Below are positions 51,809 through 62,325 of a DNA stretch of 64,000 nucleotides, piece after piece. The notes under the pieces were generated by a model. That model saw nothing but the letters and a program-made list of their open reading frames with translations, had not been told where the DNA came from and ran no database searches. The position numbers were made by a program, and so were the translations under genes. This DNA is from Calliopsis andreniformis (taxonomy: Eukaryota > Arthropoda > Insecta > Hymenoptera > Andrenidae), in NCBI RefSeq assembly GCF_051401765.1, contig NW_027480506.1:1178001-1242000 (forward strand), in the 5' to 3' direction. Numbering within the stretch: position 1 is the stretch's first letter; each line of letters starts with the position of its first letter.

Positions 51809-52500
51809 TGAGGATTGACAATTGAGAATTGAGGATTGATTATTGAGAATTGAAGATGAGGACTGAGGGTTGAGGATTGAGGTTATAGGAATGAGGATTG
51901 AGGATTGAGGATTGAGGATTGAGTATTGAGGATTGAGGATTGAGGATTGAGGATTGAAGACTGAGTCTTGAGGATTGAAGATTGAGGATTGAGGATTGAG
52001 GATTGAGGATTGAGGTTTGAGGATTGAGGATTGAAGATGAGGGCTGAGGGTTGAGGATTGAGGTTTGAGGACTGAGGACTGAGGATTGAGTGTTGAGAAG
52101 TGAGGATTGAAGGTTCAGGATTGAAGGTTTAGAATTGGGTATTGAGGATTGAAGAGTGAGGATTGAGGATTGAGGATTGAGGATTGAAGGTTGAGGATTG
52201 AGTACTGAGGATTGAGGGTTGAGGATTGAGGATTGAGGATTGACGCCTGAGGATTGAGGATTGAGGATGGAGGATTGATGGTTGAGTATTGAGGATTGAT
52301 GGTTGAGGGTTGTGTGTTGAATATTGAGGATGGAGGACTGAGGTTTGAGGATTGAGGATTGAGGATAGAGGACTGAGGACAGAGGATTGAGGATGGAGCA
52401 TTGAGGATTGAAGATTGAGGACTGGGGAATGAGGATTGAAGATTGAGGATTAAGGATTGAGGATTGTGGATTGAGGATCTAGGATTGGAGATTGATTATA
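50600..52500 (+). repeat. Three ~0.7-0.8 kb tandem units with GTGTGTTGAA marker
   Basis: The marker occurs at 50790, 51600 and 52312 (spacing 810 and 712 bp). Each is preceded by a doubled GGATTGATGGTTGAG tract and followed by GAGGATGGAG and an M6-like GAGCATT unit. The same marker lies at 43051, 43980 and 47801. A variant with GTTGGGG lies at 1216 and 1342 and at 12177 and 12303. The - strand of each full unit gives an almost identical 90-codon open frame, which I regard as a repeat artefact. Confidence 0.8.
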
Positions 52501-55099
52501 GAGGATTGAAGATTGAGGATTGAGGATTGACAATTGAGAATTGAGGATTGATTATTGAGAATTGAAGATGAGGACTGAGGGTTGAGGATTGAGGTTATAG
52601 GAATGAGGATTGAGGAGTGAGGATTGAGGATTGAGGATTGAGGATTGAGGATTGAGGATTGAGGATTGAGGATTGAAGATTGAGGATTGGAGACTGAGTG
52701 TTGAGGGTTGGGTTGTGAGAATTGATGTTTGTGAATAGAGATTTGAAGATTGCAGATTGAGCATTGAGTATTGAAAACTGTGAATTGACGATATTCTATT
52801 GAGGATTGAGTATTGACAGCTGATTGTTGAGGTCTGAGGTCTGAAGATTGAGGATTCAGGAATGAGGATACAGGATTGGGGTTTGAGGACTGAGGATTGA
52901 GGACTGAGGATTGAGGATTGAGGATTGAGGATTGAGGATTGAAGACTGAGGATTGAGGATTGAGGATGAGGGCTGAGGGTTGAGGATTGAGGTTTGAGGA
53001 CTGAGGACTGAGGATCGAGGATTGAGGATTGAGGATTGAGTATTGAAGATTGAGGATTGATGATTGAGGATTGAGGAATGAGGATTGAGGATTGAGAATT
53101 GAGGATTGAGGACTGAAGATTGTATATTGATGATTGAAGATTGAGGATTGAGGATTGAGTGTTGTGGATTGAGGACGAGGACTGAGGGTTGTGTATTGAT
53201 GTCTGAGGTCTGAGGATTGAGGATTGAGGATTGAGGATTCAGGATTGAGGATACAGGATTGAGGTTTGAGGAGTTAGGATTGAGGATTGAGGATTGAGGA
53301 TTGAGGATTGAGGATTGAGGATTGAGGATTGAGGATGAGGGCTGAAGGTTGAGGATTGAGGTGTGAGGACTGAGAACTGAGGATTGAGGATTGAGAATTG
53401 AGGATTGAGTATTGAGGATTGAAGATTGAGGATTGGGTATTGAGGATTGAAGAATGAGGATTGAGCATTGAGGATTGAGGATTGAGTGTTGAGGATTGAA
53501 GATTGAGTATTGAGGGTTTAAGTCTGACGATTGAGTATTGAGGAAGAAGACTGAGGATTGGGTATTGAGGATTGAGGATTGAGAATGAGGGCTGAGGGTT
53601 GAGGATTCAGGTTTGAGTATAGAATCCTGAGAAATCAGGATATTCTATTGAGCATTGAGAATTGAGGATTGATGGTTGAGTATTGAGGATTGAGGATTGA
53701 GGATTGAGGATTGAGTATTGAAGATTGAGGATTGATGATAGAGGATTGAGGATTGAGGTTTGAGGATTGAGGATTGAGGATTGAAGATTGAGGATTGGGG
53801 ATTGATGATTGACGATTGAGTGTTGAGTATTGAGGATTGTGAATTGAGCATTGAGGACTGAAGTTTGAGTATTGAGGATTGAAGATTGAGCATTGAGGAT
53901 TGAGGATTGATGATTGAGGATGAGGCCTGAGGGTTGAGGATCGAGGTTTGAGGGCTGAGGACTGAGGATCGAGGATTGAGAGTTGAGGATTGAGGATTGA
54001 GAATTGAAGATTGAGGATTGGGTATTGAGGATTGAAGAACGAGGATTGATGATTGGGAATTGAGGGTTGAGGATTGAAGATTGAGTATTGAGGATTGAAG
54101 ACTGACGATTGAGGATTGAGAATTGGGGATTGAGGATTGAGGATTGAAGATTGAGGATTGGGTATTGAGGATTGAAGAATGAGGATTGAGGATAGAGGAT
54201 TGAGGATTGAGTGTTGAGGATTGGCGATTGAGGAGTGACGATTGAGGATTGAGGATTGAGGATTGAGGATTGAGGATTGAAGATTGAGGATCGGGGACTG
54301 AGTGTTGAGGGTTGAGTGATGCGAATTGATGTTTGTGGATAAAGATTTGAAGATTGCAAGTTGAGTATTGCGTATTGAAAACTCTGAACTGTGGATATTC
54401 TATTGAGGAATGAGGATTGGCAACTGATTGTTGAGGACTGAGTGCTGAAGATTGAGGATTCAGGTTTGAGGATACAGGATTGAGGTTTGAGGACTAAGGA
54501 TTGAGGATTGAGGATTGAGGATTGAGGATTGAGGATCGAGGATTGAAGACTCAGGATTGAGGATTGAGGATGAGGCCTGAGGGTTGAGGATTGAGGATTG
54601 AGGACTGAGGACTGAGGATTGTGAATTGAGGATTGAGGATTGAAGAATGTGGATTGAGGATTGAGGATTGAGGATTGACGATGAGGGCTGTGGGTTGAGG
54701 ATTGAGGTTTGAGGACTGAGGGCTGAGGATTGACGATTGAGAATTGAGGACTGAGGACTGAGGATTGAGGATTGAAGATTGAGGATTGGGTATTAAGGAT
54801 TGAAGAATGAGGATTGAGGATTGAGGATTGAGGATTGAGTATTGAGGGTTGAGGATTGAGGATTGAGGATTGTGGATTGAGGTTTGAATATTGACGATTA
54901 AGGATTGAGGATTGAGTACTGAGGATTGAAGATTGAAGATTGAGGATGGAGCATTGAGGATTGAAGATTGAGGACTGGGAAATGAGGATTGAAGATTGAG
55001 GATTAAGGATTGAGGATTGGGGATTGAGGATCTAGGATTTCAGATTGATTATTGAGGATTGAAGATTGAGGATTGGGGATTGAGGATTGAGGATGAGGT
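52501..55099 (+). repeat. Heptamer array, mixed modules
   Basis: Contains M1 cores at 52790 and 54394, one M3 dyad at 53620 and several M5 modules. The M3 copy is the only one with a GAAA loop. I could not place this stretch as a long copy of another region. No gene or unique sequence is seen. Confidence 0.7.
53620..53647. repeat. M3 dyad with GAAA loop
   Basis: Both arms are intact but the spacer is GAAA instead of GAAT, so GAATTC is lost. It is the rightmost dyad; none follows in the last 10.3 kb. Confidence 0.82.
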
Positions 55100-55960
55100 C
55101 TGAGGGTTGAGGATTGAGGTTTGAGGACGGAGGACTGAGGATTGAGGATTGAGAATTGAGGATTGAGGATTCAGGATTGATGATTGAGGATTGGGTATTG
55201 AGGATTGAAGATTGAGGATTGAGGATTGAGGATTGAGGATTGAGTGTTGAGGATTGAAGATTGAGTATTGAGGGTTGAAGACTGACGATTGAGGATAGAA
55301 GATTGAGTATTGAGGATTGAAGATTGAGGATTGACTATTGAGGATTGAGGATTGAGGATTGAAGATTGAGGATTGGGGACTGAGTGTTGAGGGTAGAGTT
55401 GTGAGAATTGATGTTTGTGGATAGAGATTTGAAGATTGCAGATTGAGTATTGAGTATTGAAAACTGTGAATTGACGATATTCTATTGAGGATTGAGGATT
55501 GACAGCTGATTGTTGAGGTCTGAGGACTGAAGATTGAGGATTCAGGATTGAGGATACAGGATTGAGGTTTGAGGACTGAGGATTGAGGATTGAGGGTTGA
55601 GGGTTGAGGATTGAGGATTGAGGATTGAAGACTGAGGATTGAGGATTGAGGATGAGGACTGAGGGTTGAGGATTGAGGTTTGAGGACTGAGGACTGCGGA
55701 TCGAGGATTGAGAATTGAGGATTGAGGATTGAGGGTTGAAGATTGAGGGTTGGGTATAGAGGATTGAAGAATGAGGATTGAGGATTGAGGATTGAGGATT
55801 GAGGATTGAGGATTGAAGATTGAGTATTGAGGATTGAAGACTGACGATTGAGGATTGAGGATTGAAGGTTGAGGATTGAGGATTGAAGATTGAGTATTGA
55901 GGATTGAAGATTGTGGGTTGACGATTGAGGATTGAGTATTGAGGAATGAAGATTGAGGAT
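55100..55960 (+). repeat. Segment I, copy 1
   Basis: Matches 58935-59795 at offset 3,835, tested at the unit GATAGAAG (55294 against 59129) and at the M1 core (55476 against 59311). The M1 belongs to a subtype with GTAGAGTTGTGAG. Confidence 0.83.
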
Positions 55961-58934
55961 TGAGGATTGTTGATTGAAGTTTGAATATTGACGATTAAGG
56001 GCTGAGGATTGAGTACTGAGGATTGAAGATTGAGGATTGAGGATTGAGGATTGAGTATTGAGGATTGAGGATTGAGGATCGAGGATTGAAGATTGAGTCT
56101 TGAGGATTGAAGATTGAGGATTGAGGATTGAGGTTTGAGGATTGAGGATTGAGGATTGAGGATTGAGAATTGAGGATTGAGAATTGAGGATTGAGAATTG
56201 AGGATTGAGGACTGAAGATTGTATATTGACGATTGAAGATTGAGGATTGAGGATTGAGTGTTGTGGATTGAGGACGAGGACTGAGGGTTGAGTATTGATG
56301 TCTGAGGTCTGAGGATTGAGGATTGAGGATTGAGGATTCAGGATTGAGGATACAGGATTGAGGTTTGAGGAATGAGGATTGAGGATTGAGGATTGAGGAT
56401 TGAAGATTGAGGATTGGGTATTGAGGATTGAAGAATGAGGATTGAGAATTGTGGATTGAGGATTGAGGATTGAAGATTGAGTATTGAGGATTGAAGACTG
56501 CCGATTGAGGATTGAGGACTGAGGATTGAGGATTGAGTATTGAGGATTGAAGATTGAGTATTGAGGATTGAAGATTGAGGATTGAGGTTTGAGGACTGAG
56601 GACTGAGGATAGAGGATTGAGGATTGAGGATTGAGGATTGATGATTGAGGATTGAGGATTGAAGATTGAGGATTGGGTATCGCGGACTGAACATTGAGAA
56701 TTGAGGATTGAGTGTTGAGGATTGAGCATTGAGGACTGAAGATTGAATACTGATGATTGAAGATTGAGGATTGAGGATTGAGTGTTGTGGATTGAGGACG
56801 AGGACTGAGGGTTGAGTTTTGATGTCTGTGGTCTGAGGATTGAGGATTGAGGATTGAGAATTGAGAATTGTGGATTGAGGATTGAAGATTGGGGATTGAG
56901 TATTGAGGATTGAAGGTTGAGGATTGAGGGTTGAGGATTGGGGATTGACGATGAGGGCTGAGGGTTGAGGATTGAGGTTTGAGGACTGAGGACTGAGGAT
57001 TGAGGATTGAGGATTGAGAATTGAGGATTGAGGATTGAAGATTGAGGATTGGGTATTGAGGATTGAAGAATGAGGATGGAGGATTGGAGATTGATTATTG
57101 AGGATTGAAGATTGAGGATTGAGGGTTGAGGATTGAGGATTGAGGATTGAGTATTGAGGATTAAGGATTGGGGATTGAGGATTGAGGATTGAGGATTGAG
57201 GATTGAAGATTGTGTATTGAGCACTGAAGATTGACGATTGAGGATTGAGAATTGAGGATTGAGGATTGAACATTGAGGACTGAGTGTTGAGGGTTGAGTA
57301 ATGGGAATTGATGTTTGTGATAGAGGTTTGAAGATTGCAGATTGAGTATTGAGTACTGAAAACTGTGAATTGAGGATATTCTATTGAGGATTGAGGATTG
57401 ACAACTGATTGTTGAGGACTGAGGGCCGAAGATTGAGGATTCAGGATTGAGGATTCAGAATTGAGGTTTGAGAACTGAGGATTGAGGATTGAAGATTGAG
57501 TATTGATGATTGAAGGTTGAGGACTGAGGATTGAGGATTGAGTATTGACGATGAGGTCTGAGGGTTGAGGATTGAGGTTTGAGGACTGAGGCCTGAGGAT
57601 TGAGGATTGAGAATTGAGGATTGAGGATTCAGGATTGATGATTGAGGATTGGGTATTGAGGATTGAAGAATGAGGATTGAGGATTGAGGATTGAGGATTG
57701 AGGATTGAGGGTTGAGGATTGAGGATTGAGGATTGTGGATTGAGGTTTGAATATTGACGATTAAGGATTGAGGATTGAGTACTGAGGATTGAAGATTGAA
57801 GATTGAGGATGGAGCATTGAGGTTTGAAGATTGAGGACTTGGGAATGAGGATTGAAGGTTGAGGATTAAGGATTGAGGATTGGGGATTGAGGATCTAGGA
57901 TTGGAGATTGATTATTGAGGATTGAAGATTGAGGATTGAGGGTTGAGGATTGAGGATTGAGGATTGAGGATTGAGGATTGAGGATTGGGGATTGAGGATT
58001 GAGGATTGAGGATTGAGGATTGAAGATTGAGTATTGAGCATTGAAGATTGACGATTGAGGATTGAGAATTGAGGATTGAGGATTGAACATTGAGGACTGA
58101 GTGTTGAGGGTTGAGTAATGGGAATTGATGTTTGTGGATAGAGGTTTGAAGATTGCAGATTGAGTATTGAGTACTGAAAACTGTGAATTGAGGATATTCT
58201 ATTTAGGATTGAGGATTGACAACTGATTGTTGAGGACTGAGGGCCGAAGATTGAGGATTCAGGATTGAGGATTCAGAATTGAGGTTTGAGAACTGAGGAT
58301 TGAGGATTGAAGATTGAGTATTGAGGCTAGAAGGTTGAGGATTGAGGATTGAGGATTGAGTATTGACGATGAGGTCTGAGGGTTGAGGATTGAGGTTTGA
58401 GGACTGAGGCCTGAGGATTGAGGATTGAGAATTGAGGATTCAGGATTGAGGATTGAAGATTGATGATTGGGTATTGGGGATTGAAGAATGAGGATTGAGG
58501 ATTGAGGACTGAGGATTGAGAATTGAGGATTGAGGATTCAGGATTGGGGATTGAGGATTGAGGATTGAGGATTGAGGATTGAAGATTGAGCATTGAGCAT
58601 TGAAGATTGACGATTGAGGATTGAGGATTGAGGATTGAGGATTGAACATTGAGGACTGAGTGTTGAGGGTTGAGTAATGGGAATTGATGTTTGTGGATAG
58701 AGGTTTGAAGATTGCAGATTGAGTATTGAGTATTGAAAACTGTGAATTGACGATATTCTATTGAGGATTGAGGATTGACAACTGATTGTTGAGGACTGAG
58801 GGCCGAAGATTGAGGATTCAGGATTGAGGATTCAGAATTGAGGTTTGAGGACTGAGGATTGAGGATTGAAGATTGAGTATTGAGGATTGAAAGTTGAGGA
58901 TTGAGGATTGAGGATTGAGTATTGAGGATGAGGG
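55961..58934 (+). repeat. Heptamer array with three M1 modules of the right-end subtype
   Basis: M1 cores at 57375, 58193 and 58752 lie 818 and 559 bp apart. The neighbouring order (M1, then GGGCCGAAG, then an M5 with GGCCTGAGG) is repeated each time, so these are irregular tandem units. One M4 lies near 56678. No gene is seen. Confidence 0.75.
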
Positions 58935-59795
58935 CTGAGGGTTGAGGATTGAGGTTTGAGGACGGAGGACTGAGGATTGAGGATTGAGAATTGAGGATTG
59001 AGGATTCAGGATTGATGATTGAGGATTGGGTATTGAGGATTGAAGATTGAGGATTGAGGATTGAGGATTGAGGATTGAGTGTTGAGGATTGAAGATTGAG
59101 TATTGAGGGTTGAAGACTGACGATTGAGGATAGAAGATTGAGTATTGAGGATTGAAGATTGAGGATTGACTATTGAGGATTGAGGATTGAGGATTGAAGA
59201 TTGAGGATTGGGGACTGAGTGTTGAGGGTAGAGTTGTGAGAATTGATGTTTGTGGATAGAGATTTGGAGATTGCAGAATGAGTATTGAGTATTGAAAACT
59301 GTGAATTGACGATATTCTATTGAGGATTGAGGATTGACAGCTGATTGTTGAGGTCTGAGGACTGAAGATTGAGGATTCAGGATTGAGGATACAGGATTGA
59401 GGTTTGAGGACTGAGGATTGAGGATTGAGGGTTGAGGGTTGAGGATTGAGGATTGAGGATTGAAGACTGAGGATTGAGGATTGAGGATGAGGACTGAGGG
59501 TTGAGGATTGAGGTTTGAGGACTGAGGACTGAGGATCGAGGATTGAGAATTGAGGATTGAGGATTGAGGGTTGAAGATTGAGGGTTGGGTATAGAGGATT
59601 GAAGAATGAGGATTGAGGATTGAGGATTGAGGATTGAGGATTGAGGATTGAAGATTGAGTATTGAGGATTGAAGACTGACGATTGAGGATTGAGGATTGA
59701 AGGTTGAGGATTGAGGATTGAAGATTGAGTAATGAGGATTGAAGATTGTGGGTTGACGATTGAGGATTGAGTATTGAGGAATGAAGATTGAGGAT
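58935..59795 (+). repeat. Segment I, copy 2
   Basis: Counterpart of 55100-55960. It runs directly into the 1,280 bp tandem duplication that starts at about 59762. Confidence 0.83.
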
Positions 59796-61041
59796 TGAGG
59801 ATTGAGGATTGAGGGTTGAGGATTGAGGTTTGAGGACTGAGGACTGAGGATCGAGGATTGAGAATTGAGGATTGAGGATTGAGGGTTGAAGATTGAGGGT
59901 TGGGTATAGATGATTGAAGAATGAGGATTGAGGATTGAGGATTGAGGATTGAGGATTGAGGATTGAGGATTGAAGATTGAGTATTGAGGATTGAAGACTG
60001 ACGATTGAGGATTGAGGATTGAGGATTGAGGATTGTGGATTGAAGTTTGAATATTGACGATTAAGGGCTGAGGATTGAGTACTGAGGATTGAAGATTGAG
60101 GATTGAGGATTGAGGATTGAGTATTGAGGATTGAGGATTGAGGATCGAGGATTGAAGATTGAGTCTTGAGTATTGAAGATTGAGGATTGAGGATTGAGGT
60201 TTGAGGATTGAGGATTGAGGATTGAGGATTGAGAATTGAGGATTGAGGATTGAGGATTGAAGATTGAGGGTTGGGTATAGAGGATTGAAGAATGAGGATT
60301 GAGGATTGAGGATTGAGGCTTGAGTACTGAGGATTGAAGATTGAGGATTGAGGGTTGAGGATTGAGGATTGAGGATTGAGAACTGAGGATTGAAGATTGA
60401 GGAGTGAGGATTGAGGATTGTGGATTGAAGATTGAGGGTTGGGAATAGATAATTGAAGAATGAGGATTGAGGATTGAGGATTGAGGATTTAGTATTGAGG
60501 ATTGAAGATTGAGGATTGAGGGTTGAGGATAGAGGATTGAGGATTGAGAACTGAGGATTGAAGATTGAGGAGTGAGTATTGAGGATTTAGTATTGAGGAT
60601 TGAGGATTGAGGATTGAGGATTGAAGATTGAGTCTTGAGGATTGAATATTGAGGATTGAGGATTGAGGATTGAGGATTGAGGTTTGAGGATTGAGGATTG
60701 AGGATTGAACATTGAGGACTGAGTGTTGAGGGTTGACTAATGGGAATTGATGTTTGTGGATAGAGGTTTGAAGATTGCAGATTGAGTATTGAGTATTGAA
60801 AACTGTGAATTGAGGATATTCTATTGAGGATTGAGGATTGACAACTGATTGTTGAGGACTGAGGGCCGAAGATTGAGGATTCAGGATTGAGGATTCAGAA
60901 TTGAGGTTTGAGGTCTGAGGATTGAGGATTGATGATTGAGTATTGAGAATTGAAGATCGAGGATTGAGGATTTAGGATTGAGGATTGAGGATTGAAGGTT
61001 GAGGATGAGGGCTGAGGGTTGAGGATTGAGGTTTGAGGATT
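59762..61041 (+). repeat. 1,280 bp tandem duplication, unit 1
   Basis: The next 1,280 bp repeats this unit. It was checked at GTATTGAGGAATG (59771 against 61051), TGGGTATAGA (59901 against 61181) and the M1 core (60815 against 62095). The period equals 183 heptamers less one base, because each unit includes phase-shifting modules. Confidence 0.9.
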
Positions 61042-62325
61042 GATGATTGAGTATTGAGGAATGAAGATTGAGGATTGAGGATTGAGGATTGAGGGTTGAG
61101 GATTGAGGTTTGAGGACTGAGGACTGAGGATCGAGGATTGAGAATTGAGGATTGAGGATTGAGGGTTGAGGATTGAGGGTTGGGTATAGAGGATTGAAGA
61201 ATGAGGATTGAGGATTGAGGATTGAGGATTGAGGATTGAGGATTGAGGATTGAAGACTGAGTATTGAGGATTGAAGACTGACGATTGAGGATTGAGGATT
61301 GAGGATTGAGGATTGTGGATTGAAGTTTGAATATTGACGATTAAGGGCTGAGGATTGAGTACTGAGGATTGAAGATTGAGGATTGAGGATTGAGGGTTGA
61401 GTATTGAGGATTGAGGATTGAGGATCGAGGATTGAAGATTGAGTCTTGAGTATTGAAGATTGAGGATTGAGGATTGAGGTTTGAGGATTGAGGATTGAGG
61501 ATTGAGGATTGAGAATTGAGGATTGAGGATTGAGGATTGAAGATTGAGGGTTGGGTATAGAGGATTGAAGAATGAGGATTGAGGATTGAGGATTGAGGCT
61601 TGAGTATTGAGGATTGAAGATTGAGGATTGAGGGTTGAGGATTGAGGATTGAGGATTGAGAACTGAGGATTGAAGATTGAGGAGTGAGGATTGAGGATTG
61701 AGGATTGAAGATTGAGGGTTGGGAATAGATAATTGAAGAATGAGGATTGAGGATTGAGGACTGAGGATTGAGTATTGAGGATTGAAGATTGAGGATTGAG
61801 GGTTGAGGATAGAGGATTGAGGATTGAGAACTGAGGATTGAAGATTGAGGAGTGAGTATTGAGGATTGAGTATTGAGGATTGAGGATTGAGGATCGAGGA
61901 TTGAAGATTGAGTCTTGAGGATTGAATATTGAGGATTGAGGATTGAGGATTGAGGATTGAGGTTTGAGGATTGAGGATTGAGGATTGAACATTGAGGGCT
62001 GAGTGTTGAGGGTTGAGTAATGGGAATTGATGTTTGTGGATAGAGGTTTGAAGATTGCAGATTGAGTATTGAGTATTGAAAACTGTGAATTGAGGATATT
62101 CTATTGAGGATTGAGGATTGACAACTGATTGTTGAGGACTGAGGGCCGAAGATTGAGGATTCAGGATTGAGGATTCAGAATTGAGGTTTGAGGTCTGAGG
62201 ATTGAGGATTGATGATTGAGTATTGAGGATTGAAGATCGAGGATTGAGGATTTAGGATTGAGGATTGAGGATTGAAGGTTGAGGATGAGGGCTGAGGGTT
62301 GAGGCTTGAGGTTTGAGGATTGATG
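61042..62325 (+). repeat. 1,280 bp tandem duplication, unit 2
   Basis: Second unit of the pair. Differences from unit 1 are scattered single bases (for example GACTGAG against GATTGAG near 61257). The match fades near 62330, where GAATGAAGATT is replaced by GATTGAAGATT followed by a GGGGATT unit. Confidence 0.9.

Larger units (their letters stand above)
440..56690 (+). repeat. M4 module family (core TATCGCGG)
   Basis: A short module, GGTATCGCGG or GTATCGCGG followed by ATTGAACATTG, contains CGCG and two adjacent CpG steps, rare elsewhere in the array. Approximate positions: 451, 2440, 4894, 9541 (variant TATCGCCG), 11412, 13401, 15862, 16560, 18667, 19208, 20060, 20587, 28182, 28880, 30384, 30928, 31788, 32306, 32445, 33387, 34973, 35139, 35993, 36508, 37459, 38424, 38968, 39828, 40346, 47180, 48062, 48607, 49256, 49866, 56678. 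None was seen between 40.4 and 47.1 kb or after 56.7 kb. Confidence 0.8.
175..62182 (+). repeat. M1 module family (~196 bp, 55 copies)
   Basis: M1 is a fixed order of strongly altered units from GAACATTGAGGACTGAG to a doubled GGATTCAGG. It includes AGAATTGATG, TTTGTGGATAGAG, TTGAAAACT and the core GATATTCTATTGAGG, which breaks heptamer phase. A copy spans about 108 bp before to 87 bp after the core. Core positions: 283, 891, 4726, 5857*, 7116, 8981, 9373, 11244, 11852, 15694, 17203, 17959, 18547, 19894, 20467, 21919*, 22549*, 23808, 25799, 26408, 28014, 29523, 30265, 31612, 32185, 32757, 33219, 34853, 35824, 36397, 36830, 37292, 38305, 39652, 40225, 40658, 40931, 41239, 41603, 44988, 45596, 46001, 46623, 47419, 49089, 49746, 52790, 54394, 55476, 57375, 58193, 58752, 59311, 60815, 62095. 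Starred copies lack the CTATTGAGG part after GATATT. Function unknown. Confidence 0.88.

Noticed and set aside
50607..52401. Four near-identical 90-codon frames (43797-44069, 50607-50879, 51417-51689, 52129-52401) as a small gene family
   Set aside because: They coincide with the GTGTGTTGAA tandem unit and are explained by duplication of the satellite. The residues are again the repeat cycle.
175..62182. M1 as a mobile element
   Set aside because: M1 has no terminal inverted repeats, no poly(A) tail and no visible target duplications, and it is itself built from heptamer variants. It spreads with its flanks, as expected for satellite amplification.
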